Below are positions 1 through 5,536 of a stretch of DNA of 6,169 nt, one piece after another; positions within the stretch are counted from its first letter, which is position 1, and the number at the start of each line of letters is the position of its first letter. The translations under genes were made by a program, and so were the position numbers. Below the pieces are notes generated by a model. That model was not told where the DNA came from, did no database searches, and saw only the letters and a list, made by a program, of their open reading frames with translations. This DNA comes from JADGHQ01 sp045805385 (GTDB lineage: Bacteria; Actinomycetota; Thermoleophilia; Solirubrobacterales; Thermoleophilaceae). The stretch lies in assembly GCA_045805385.1 (NCBI GenBank), contig JBJMLG010000140.1:1-6169 (forward strand). Reading direction: 5' to 3'.

Positions 1-1071
1 GATCGAGTTGACGAAGCGCACGAGCGCCTCGCGGTAGCGGGTGAGCGAGGAGATCGAGACCCACTCCTCCGGACCGTGGTGGCCGGCACCGATCGGCCCG
101 AACTCGACGGCGGGCACGCCGGCGTCGAGGAAGCTGATCGCGTCGGAGGCGCCGTCGCGGCCCACCGAGATCGTCTCGGCGGTGGCCTCCTCGGAGATCG
201 CCTGGGCGAGCATCTGCACGTACGCGTTGTCGCGCCGCACGATCGCGGGATCGCGATGGAAGAGCGTGCCCACCCGCACGTCGGGGATCTCCCTCACCTG
301 CGCGAGGATCTCGTTCGGGTCCTGGTTGGGCAGGTAGCGGAGGTCGACGTCGATCACGCAGAGGTCGGGCACCTTGTTGAGCGCGTCGCCGCCGACGATT
401 CGGCCGAGCGAGATCGAGGGGCGGTCGAACAGGTCGGATGACTCGCGCGCGAACGGCATTGACTCGATCCGCTTGAACACGTCGATCGCCTTGAGCACCG
501 CGTTGTCGCCGAGCCAGGGGGTCGAGCCGTGCGCCGACTTCCCGCCCACCTCGATCCGCATGGCGAGCACGCCCTTCGCCTGCACGCCGATGTGCAGGTC
601 GGTGGGTTCCCCGGTGATGGCGAAATCGCCTGTGTAGCCCTGTTCGACGAGGTAGTCGGAGCCCCTCTGCACGGCCTCGTCGGTCTCCTCGTCGGAGACG
701 CAGACGAAGTGCACCCGCACCTGCTCCTGGGAGAGAAGGTCGCGGGCGGCGCACATCATCGCCGCGAGGCCGCCCTTCATGTCGTAGGCGCCGCGGCCGA
801 ACAGGCGGTCGCCCTCCGCGCGCGGTACGAACTGCTCCGCGCGGGCGGGCACCACGTCGAGGTGGCCGTGAAGCACCACCGTCGGCACCCCGGCACTCTG
901 GGCAGCGCCTACCGTGGCGGCGATCACCGGCCGGCCGTTGTGCGTGGCTGAGGTCACCTCGACGTCGCGGGCCTCGAGCCAGCCCTTCACGAAGCCGGCC
1001 GCGCTCTGAATGCCCTCGAGGGTGCTGGTGTCGTAGGTGATCAGCCGCTCAGTGAGAGCGTGCTCCTGCAC
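1..1071 (-). CDS. M20-family metallopeptidase/deacylase (ArgE/DapE type), C-terminus cut by window edge
   Basis: Predicted zinc-dependent cytoplasmic hydrolase of the M20 family, which removes acyl groups from amino acids (acetylornithine, succinyl-diaminopimelate) or cleaves small peptides. The 357 codons seen run in frame to base 1 without a stop, so probably only a few to a few dozen residues are missing. Visible motifs in order: HGHLDVVP (68-75, metal ligands His70 and Asp72), GRGAYDMKGG (92-101, bridging Asp97), SDEET (126-130, general base Glu128 and ligand Glu129), GEP (154-156, ligand Glu155), KSAHGSTPW (dimerisation/lid domain, His181), and near the end GAGHHGPEEW, which carries the last His ligand. 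All catalytic positions are intact. The GTG start at 1071 is chosen because no in-frame ATG lies upstream, the N-terminus then fits the family, and a -10-like TATCCT lies 7 bases upstream. Substrate cannot be told from sequence: ArgE, DapE, or a general M20 peptidase are all possible. It is divergent from the glycan genes and probably unrelated to them. Confidence 0.93.
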   Translation of the reverse strand, partial: MQEHALTERLITYDTSTLEGIQSAAGFVKGWLEARDVEVTSATHNGRPVIAATVGAAQSAGVPTVVLHGHLDVVPARAEQFVPRAEGDRLFGRGAYDMKGGLAAMMCAARDLLSQEQVRVHFVCVSDEETDEAVQRGSDYLVEQGYTGDFAITGEPTDLHIGVQAKGVLAMRIEVGGKSAHGSTPWLGDNAVLKAIDVFKRIESMPFARESSDLFDRPSISLGRIVGGDALNKVPDLCVIDVDLRYLPNQDPNEILAQVREIPDVRVGTLFHRDPAIVRRDNAYVQMLAQAISEEATAETISVGRDGASDAISFLDAGVPAVEFGPIGAGHHGPEEWVSISSLTRYREALVRFVNSI

Positions 1072-1078
1072 CGCAGTC

Positions 1079-1084
1079 AGGATA
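1079..1084 (-). promoter_or_regulatory. Putative -10 element for a leaderless M20 mRNA
   Basis: On the minus strand the hexamer reads TATCCT and is followed by 7 bases (gactgcg) and then the GTG start codon. A transcription start at the usual distance from a -10 box would fall on or next to the start codon, giving a leaderless mRNA. No Shine-Dalgarno sequence precedes the GTG, which agrees. No convincing -35 element is seen. This is inferred from position and composition only. Confidence 0.45.
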
Positions 1085-1124
1085 ACGGTGCGCTCAGAGG
1101 CATCGCTTCGGGGCAGGGGTCGCC

Positions 1125-1130
1125 TACAGT
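1125..1130 (+). promoter_or_regulatory. Putative -10 element of the flippase operon
   Basis: TACAGT lies 21 bases before the flippase ATG. A start about 7 bases downstream would give a leader of about 15 bases containing GGGGA at 1138-1142, a weak ribosome binding site 9 bases before the ATG. No good -35 hexamer is visible 16-18 bases upstream. With the oppositely oriented hexamer at 1079-1084 it makes the 80-base gap a divergent promoter region. Confidence 0.4.
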
Positions 1131-1151
1131 GCGCCCTGGGGACACGCCGCC

Positions 1152-2489
1152 ATGCAGCAGCTCCAGACGAAGACCGACACGGGCGGCACTTCCGCGCTCC
1201 TGAACCGCTTCGCAGGCACCGACACGGGCCGGGCGGCCGGGATGGCCGCGGCGATGATCGCCACGAACGTGATCGCGCTCGCGTTCACGATCGTGTTCGC
1301 GCGGCTTCTGGGCGCGAGCGGTTACGGCTCCCTCGCCGCGCTCGTGTCCACCTTCCTGATCCTGGCCGTGCCGGGGTCGGCAGTGCAGATCCAGGTGGCG
1401 CGGGAGATCGGCCGCGAGTTGGCGCAGGGCAGGGACGCGCCTGCCGCAGCGGTGCGCCACTGGACCGAGCGCCTGCTCGTGGCCACCGCGATCGCGACGA
1501 TCGCCGGCGTGCTGCTGCGCGAGCCACTCGCCTCGCTGGTCGGAGTAGACGAGGTCCCGTGGGCTGCCGCGGCCACGCTGCCATCGGCCGCGCTGTGGGT
1601 CGTTGTGTGCGTGCAGCGCGGCGCGTTGCAGGCGTTCCAGCGCTACCGGCTGGTCGGCTCCAGCCTCGTGGGCGAGGCGAGTGGGCGGCTCGTGCTCGGC
1701 GTGATCCTCGAGCTGGTGGGACTTGGCGTCACTGGGGCGTTCCTCGGCACCGCGGCGTCACTCGCCGTGGTTGCGCTCGTTCTCGGCGCACAGCTGCGGC
1801 GCCAGCTCGCCGGCGCTCACTCCGAGCGCGCATTCGATCCGGGTGCGCGCCTGCGCGAGCTGCTGCGCCGGGCGGAGACACCGCTTATCGCGCTGGCGCT
1901 GATCGCGGTGCTCCAGAACATCGACCTGATCGTGGTGAAGCACAACGCGAATGGCGACCCGGCCGGCTCCTACGCGGCCGCGGCAGTGGCTGCGAAGGTG
2001 CCGATCTGGGTCGCGCTCGGGCTCGGCATGTATCTGCTCCCGGAGGCGGCCCGGCGCGTGAGCGTCGGCGTGGACGCGCGGCCGGTGCTGGTGCGCACCC
2101 TCGCGGTGATCGCCGCGATCTCCGTGCCGATGGTGCTCTTCTACGCCGTCGCCGGCAAGCCGCTCCTGCGAGCGGTGTTCGGCGACGACCTCACGCTCGC
2201 CTCGGACGCACTGCCGCTGCTCGGGCTCGCAATGAGCCTGCTCGCCGCCACCTTCCTCGCCGTGCAGTACCTGCTCGCTCTCCACCGGCGCCGCTTCCTG
2301 TGGCTTCTCGCGGCGGCAGCCGGGCTCGACCCCGTGCTGGTGAACGCGATGGGCTCCAACCTCACGGACGTCGCGCTCGTGCTCGTTTGCCTGCAGGTCG
2401 TGCTGGCGGTCGCGATGCTCGTAAGCGCCTTCCGCGCGAAGGCCGAGGAGCACGACGAAGCGCGCGAATATGATCGCGCCGCTCCATGA
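1152..2489 (+). CDS. Wzx-like polysaccharide/oligosaccharide flippase (MOP superfamily)
   Basis: Integral membrane protein of 445 residues, the usual size for Wzx/RfbX-type flippases, which move undecaprenyl-linked oligosaccharides from the cytoplasmic to the outer face of the membrane. About twelve hydrophobic segments can be drawn, roughly at 30-50, 60-80, 107-124, 138-156, 174-190, 193-212, 244-262, 274-296, 316-334, 352-375, 382-400 and 406-427. Family-like features are the first helix followed by ARLLGASGYGSLAAL (50-64), an amphipathic loop with ARE (83-85), and LQNIDLIVVKH (254-264) in the seventh segment. The C-terminus is a short charged cytoplasmic tail (428-445). The ATG at 1152 is preceded by a weak GGGGA site, and the 29 polar residues before the first helix look cytoplasmic, not like a signal peptide. 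It is first in a three-gene unit, and its TGA overlaps the next gene's ATG. Its substrate is unknown. A teichuronic-acid or general polysaccharide exporter of the same superfamily is the main alternative. Confidence 0.88.
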   Translation: MQQLQTKTDTGGTSALLNRFAGTDTGRAAGMAAAMIATNVIALAFTIVFARLLGASGYGSLAALVSTFLILAVPGSAVQIQVAREIGRELAQGRDAPAAAVRHWTERLLVATAIATIAGVLLREPLASLVGVDEVPWAAAATLPSAALWVVVCVQRGALQAFQRYRLVGSSLVGEASGRLVLGVILELVGLGVTGAFLGTAASLAVVALVLGAQLRRQLAGAHSERAFDPGARLRELLRRAETPLIALALIAVLQNIDLIVVKHNANGDPAGSYAAAAVAAKVPIWVALGLGMYLLPEAARRVSVGVDARPVLVRTLAVIAAISVPMVLFYAVAGKPLLRAVFGDDLTLASDALPLLGLAMSLLAATFLAVQYLLALHRRRFLWLLAAAAGLDPVLVNAMGSNLTDVALVLVCLQVVLAVAMLVSAFRAKAEEHDEAREYDRAAP

Positions 2490-3568
2490 CCGTGGAATCA
2501 CCGAAACTCGCGGCTGCGCGCGCCGGCCTTGAGGCCGCCCGCGCGGCGGTGGCGAACGGCCCGGGGCCTGACGCCCAGGCCCTGCGCACGGCATATCTCG
2601 ACCTTCTGAAGCTGACTCTCTGCGACCTCGCCGGCTCGAGCACCACATCCGTGGGGCGCACGCCGGACGGCCAGGTGATGGCGCGCGAGATGGACGGCGA
2701 CCAGCTGCGCCTGCGCTCGGCGGGCATGGACTGGCCGCTCCACGGGCTCACCATGGTGGGACTCGGGCGCCTCGACGACCTCCAGCGCTGCGTGGAGGCG
2801 GTGGTGCGGGACGGCGTCGCGGGCGACCTGATCGAGGCCGGCAGCTGGCGCGGCGGCGCGTCGATCCTCATGCGGGCCGCGCTCGACACGCTCGGGGAGA
2901 GCGCCCGCACGGTGTGGGTCGCGGACTCGTTCCAGGGCTTCCCGCGCGTCGCCGACGCCGAGCGCGAGGACGACGAGCTCGATGTGTTCGACTTCCTCGC
3001 TGTTTCGCTGGGCGAGGTGAAGGACAACTTCGCGCGCTTCGGCCTCGAGGACGGCGTGAGCTTCGTGCCCGGCTTCTTCGAGGAGACGATGCCCGCGCTC
3101 TCCGGGAGGCGCTGGGCGATCGCCAGGCTCGACGGCGACAGCTACGAGGCGACCTGGCTCACGCTGCAGACGCTCTACCCCGGGCTCTCGACGGGCGGCT
3201 ATCTGATCGTCGACGACTTCGGCGCGCTCGACGAGTGCCGGCAGGCGGTCGAGGAGTTCCGAGAGCAGCACGGGATCGAGGAGCCGCTCGAGCAGGTGGA
3301 CTGGACCGGCGTGCGCTGGCGCAAGGATCGCGAGGTGGAGATCGGCGACCGGCCGGACCGCCAGGACAACGCTCGCACCGCAGCGCCAGAGCCGGTGAAG
3401 CGGCCGGAGCGCGCGCACGTACCGACGATGGCCGAGCTCGACCTCGAGCGCGAGCTGGCGGACGTGAGGCAGCGCCTCGCCGCCGCCGAGGCCGAGCTCA
3501 AGCGCCTGCGGCGATCGCCCCTGCGTGCAGCAAAGGCGCGCCTGCGCAATAAGCTCAGCCGACGCTGA
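2486..3568 (+). CDS. TylF/MycF-type SAM-dependent O-methyltransferase with C-terminal coiled-coil tail
   Basis: Predicted cytoplasmic, metal-dependent sugar O-methyltransferase of 360 residues. TylF/MycF/NovP relatives methylate sugar hydroxyls of macrolides or aminocoumarins, and homologues also occur in surface-glycan loci. Motifs in order: an N-terminal helical region (1-45), MDWPLHGLTMVGLGRLDDLQ (81-100), the SAM-binding loop DLIEAGSWRGGAS (114-126), VWVADSFQGFP (143-153, acidic ribose-binding Asp147), RLDGDSYEAT (214-223) and YLIVDDFGA (239-247). Asp216 and the Asp243-Asp244 pair are the likely divalent-metal ligands. The catalytic domain appears to end near 285. The remainder is a polar linker (286-314), a heptad-like charged helix (315-344) and a basic end, SPLRAAKARLRNKLSRR, which is extra relative to typical TylF proteins of about 250-280 residues. 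The ATG overlaps the flippase stop (ATGA) and has no good ribosome binding site of its own, so translation is probably coupled. The glycan substrate is unknown. Confidence 0.9.
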   Translation: MTVESPKLAAARAGLEAARAAVANGPGPDAQALRTAYLDLLKLTLCDLAGSSTTSVGRTPDGQVMAREMDGDQLRLRSAGMDWPLHGLTMVGLGRLDDLQRCVEAVVRDGVAGDLIEAGSWRGGASILMRAALDTLGESARTVWVADSFQGFPRVADAEREDDELDVFDFLAVSLGEVKDNFARFGLEDGVSFVPGFFEETMPALSGRRWAIARLDGDSYEATWLTLQTLYPGLSTGGYLIVDDFGALDECRQAVEEFREQHGIEEPLEQVDWTGVRWRKDREVEIGDRPDRQDNARTAAPEPVKRPERAHVPTMAELDLERELADVRQRLAAAEAELKRLRRSPLRAAKARLRNKLSRR

Positions 3569-3574
3569 GAGGGA
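3567..3574 (+). promoter_or_regulatory. Ribosome binding site that decides the glycosyltransferase start
   Basis: The sequence gagaggga overlaps the stop region of the methyltransferase gene. Its GAGGG core (3569-3573) sits 8 bases before the ATG at 3582. This favours 3582 over the in-frame ATG at 3525, which lies inside the upstream gene and would add 19 residues with no match to the glycosyltransferase fold. Confidence 0.7.
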
Positions 3575-3581
3575 CTTCGCC

Positions 3582-4493
3582 ATGATCGCGTTCGGCTCGT
3601 CAATCACATCCCCAGAGGTCTACGGGCGCTGCGCCGAGCCCGGGATTCGCGTTGCGGCCGAGCCCGACTCGGAGGTCTTCGCGCACGCCGCCGCGGGCTC
3701 CATCTTTCGCAGCTACAACCTGCTGCTCGACCGCGCTGCCGAGGTCGAGAACCTCGAGGCGCTGGTCTTGCTTCACCAGGACGCGCAGATCGTGGATCCG
3801 GACTTCTGCAAGAAGCTCCGCGAAGCGATGAAGGATCCCGACGTGGGCGTGGTCGGGTGCGTGGGAGCCGTGGGCGTCCGCACGATCGCGTGGTGGGAGG
3901 GCTCGGTCACGTGGGCATCGTTCATCCACCGCTACGGCGAGCTCGGGGGCGGCGACCTGCCTGCGTTCTCGTGGAACGGCAAGGCGCTTCCGCCGTACGC
4001 GCGCACCGGCGAGGTGGACACCGTCGACGGGTTCGTGCTCGCGCTCTCGCCGTGGGTGGTGAAGAACGTGCGCTTCGACGAGTCGCTCGGCCAGCTTCAC
4101 GGCTACGACTTCGACTTCTGCCTCCAGGTGCGCGAGGCCGGGCGCAAGGTGGTGACCGCCGATTTCAAGGTGATCCATCACCACTCGCTGGACCTCGTGA
4201 GCGACCCCGAGACCTGGATCGAGGCCCACATGCGCGTCGCCGAGAAGTGGCAGGACCGCATGCCGGGCGTGGGCGACGCAGGCGGAGAGTGGAAGCAGCG
4301 CGCCCGCCGGGCGGAGGCCGAGGCCGCGGCCGCCCGCGCTCAGGTGGTCTCGACGCAGCTCAAGTCCGACGCCCGCGCCACCGCGCTCCAGCGCGAGCTC
4401 GAGCAGGTCACGGGCAGCACCAGCTGGCGCGTGACCAAGCCGCTGCGCGAGGCCACGCTCAAGCTCCGTTCCGCGCGGAGGCGCGACTCCTAA
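3582..4493 (+). CDS. Family 2-like glycosyltransferase with StrF-like domain
   Basis: Predicted cytoplasmic glycosyltransferase of 303 residues, resembling the StrF-like GT2 subgroup (Pfam Glyco_tranf_2_5). Visible parts: an N-terminal strand MIAFGSSIT (1-9) with a following short helix; ALVLLHQDAQIVDPDF (60-75), where HQD occupies the place of the canonical DxD metal/nucleotide-sugar motif; GVVGCVGAVG (89-98); VDTVDGFVLALSP (145-157), the acceptor-site segment; FDESLGQLHGYDFDFCLQV (165-183), the usual D-x-D-F-x-x-R/V helix of GT2 enzymes; and VIHHHS (197-202). A charged, alanine-rich coiled coil follows (about 237-275), then GSTSWRVTKPLR (278-289) and a basic end. The SWRxTxPLR element is common at the end of actinobacterial glycosyltransferases. 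Donor and acceptor sugars cannot be inferred. It lies 13 bases after the methyltransferase, as last gene of the plus-strand unit, and its TAA overlaps the stop of the convergent gene. Confidence 0.87.
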   Translation: MIAFGSSITSPEVYGRCAEPGIRVAAEPDSEVFAHAAAGSIFRSYNLLLDRAAEVENLEALVLLHQDAQIVDPDFCKKLREAMKDPDVGVVGCVGAVGVRTIAWWEGSVTWASFIHRYGELGGGDLPAFSWNGKALPPYARTGEVDTVDGFVLALSPWVVKNVRFDESLGQLHGYDFDFCLQVREAGRKVVTADFKVIHHHSLDLVSDPETWIEAHMRVAEKWQDRMPGVGDAGGEWKQRARRAEAEAAAARAQVVSTQLKSDARATALQRELEQVTGSTSWRVTKPLREATLKLRSARRRDS

Positions 4494-5467
4494 TCGGCTT
4501 CGAGGGCGCGGCGCACGTCGTCCTTGGAGAACGCCGGCTTGCCGCGCTGGCGCAGGCGCGAGATCGCCACGGCGAGCGAGAACGACTTCGACTTCAGAAG
4601 CTCGCGCAGCAGCTCGTCCTTGAGCGCCGCCCGGCGCTGCCACTTCGCCGCCTCCACCATCTGGAAATGAGACGAGGCGAGGTGAAGCACGCGGTTCGCC
4701 TCGAGGCGCTCGAGCAGCGGGTTGCCGTTCCAGTCCTCGAGGACCGCGGTAATCGCATCGGCGTAGGGCGCGTCGCGATGCCACGCGACGCCGAAGCCGA
4801 AGAAGGCCGGCACCACGGCGAGCTGCATGCCCTCGCGGGCGTTCACGAAATCCTCCACCGCGGTGAGCACGCCGTTGCCCGGGCCGCCCTCGCGCGCCGC
4901 CGGATAGTGGTACGGAAGCCCGCCCGGCCGGATGCCCTCCACGCCGGGGTACAGGCCGCCGCCCTCCACGATCGGCTGGCGCCGCTCCTCCGGGATCAGG
5001 TCCGGCGAGAAGTAGTCGTCGCGCCGCGCGTGCGGCCACGCCACGTCGTGGAAGAAGAGCAGCGGCAGCGGTCCGCCGCCGGCGGCCTCCTCGACGAGGC
5101 GCAGCTCCTCGCTCACCGTGTAGTGGTTGTGGTCGCCGTCGATGATCACGGCGTCCGCGGGCGGGATCGTCTTCAGCGCCTCGAGGCTGGGCGCGCGCGC
5201 GAGCTCGAGGTTGGAGTGGTCTTCGGCGAGCTTCACGAGCCGGTCCTGCGGGGAGGGATCGACCGCCCAGATGCGAGCGCCGCGGCCCTCGGCCCACTCG
5301 AGCAGCAGGCTCGTGACGTCACCGGCGTACGCCCCCACCTCGATCACCGACTGCGCTCCGGCGGCGTCCAGACACGGGATGAGCAGCTCGGCGTTCGAGA
5401 CGAGCGACGCGCCCCAGTGGCCGGGGTCGTTCGCGTACGGGTCGATGTTGAGTGCGAGTCGGTCCAT
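4490..5467 (-). CDS. Class I SAM-dependent methyltransferase (Methyltransf_24-like)
   Basis: Predicted cytoplasmic methyltransferase of 325 residues. Motifs: VIEVGAYAGDVTSLLL (41-56), the glycine-rich SAM loop; IWAVDPSP (66-73), with Asp70 as the expected ribose-binding acid; ADAVIIDGDHNHYTVSEEL (104-122), the IDGDH-type motif of the Methyltransf_24/cephalosporin-hydroxylase-like group; and LLFFHDVAWPHARRDDYF (136-153), whose HD may join the active site. A long insert with many Gly/Pro (160-200) precedes VEDFVNAREGMQL (204-216) and a C-terminal helical region (270-325). The end, with SKSFSLAVAISRLRQRG (293-309) and FSKDDVRRAL (313-322), lies outside the catalytic fold. The ATG at 5467 is chosen because the N-terminus MDRLALN is compact and a -10-like TACACT lies 10 bases upstream. 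The frame stays open to 6115 but that part is antisense to another gene. Its stop overlaps the convergent glycosyltransferase stop. The methyl acceptor is unknown; a sugar or glycan is likely from context. Confidence 0.87.
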   Translation of the reverse strand: MDRLALNIDPYANDPGHWGASLVSNAELLIPCLDAAGAQSVIEVGAYAGDVTSLLLEWAEGRGARIWAVDPSPQDRLVKLAEDHSNLELARAPSLEALKTIPPADAVIIDGDHNHYTVSEELRLVEEAAGGGPLPLLFFHDVAWPHARRDDYFSPDLIPEERRQPIVEGGGLYPGVEGIRPGGLPYHYPAAREGGPGNGVLTAVEDFVNAREGMQLAVVPAFFGFGVAWHRDAPYADAITAVLEDWNGNPLLERLEANRVLHLASSHFQMVEAAKWQRRAALKDELLRELLKSKSFSLAVAISRLRQRGKPAFSKDDVRRALEAD

Positions 5468-5477
5468 GACAGCGGCG

Positions 5478-5483
5478 AGTGTA
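5478..5483 (-). promoter_or_regulatory. Putative -10 element of the minus-strand methyltransferase
   Basis: On the minus strand the hexamer TACACT lies 10 bases before the ATG at 5467. A start about 7 bases downstream leaves a leader of about 3 bases at most, so the mRNA would be leaderless or nearly so. No Shine-Dalgarno sequence is present in the 10 bases. No clear -35 box is seen. Confidence 0.45.
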
Positions 5484-5524
5484 ACGGCAGGCTGCGGGCG
5501 CAAATCTTCGCCCGCGCTCTGGGC

Positions 5525-5530
5525 TAGGTT
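5525..5530 (+). promoter_or_regulatory. Putative -10 element for a leaderless glycosyltransferase mRNA
   Basis: TAGGTT is followed by six bases (ggccct) and then the GTG start at 5537, so transcription would begin at the start codon. It faces away from the hexamer at 5478-5483, and 41 bases separate the two. The 69-base gap thus appears to hold two divergent promoters and nothing else recognisable. Confidence 0.45.
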
Positions 5531-5536
5531 GGCCCT

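Noticed and set aside
41..951. Four overlapping plus-strand open frames in the first kilobase
   Set aside because: All are antisense to the M20 gene, whose full set of catalytic motifs is on the minus strand.
1072..1151. Possible operator or riboswitch in the first divergent gap
   Set aside because: Only 80 bases, no convincing inverted repeat or conserved aptamer element was seen; promoter elements suffice.
1037..2473. 478-residue open frame on the plus strand overlapping the flippase
   Set aside because: It is extremely Arg-rich with no domain. The alternative frame encodes a membrane protein with about twelve hydrophobic segments.
3525..3581. Upstream in-frame ATG for the glycosyltransferase
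   Set aside because: It lies inside the methyltransferase gene without its own binding site. The ATG at 3582 has a good ribosome binding site at 8 bases and gives an N-terminus that begins with the first strand of the fold.
3600..5297. 565-residue open frame on the minus strand
   Set aside because: It is low-complexity, Arg/Gly/Ala/Pro-rich and antisense or out of frame to two well-supported genes with intact motifs. It is a product of high GC content.
3857..5527. 556-residue open frame on the plus strand
   Set aside because: It runs out of frame through the glycosyltransferase and antisense through the convergent methyltransferase, with Arg/His/Val-rich composition and no recognisable domain.
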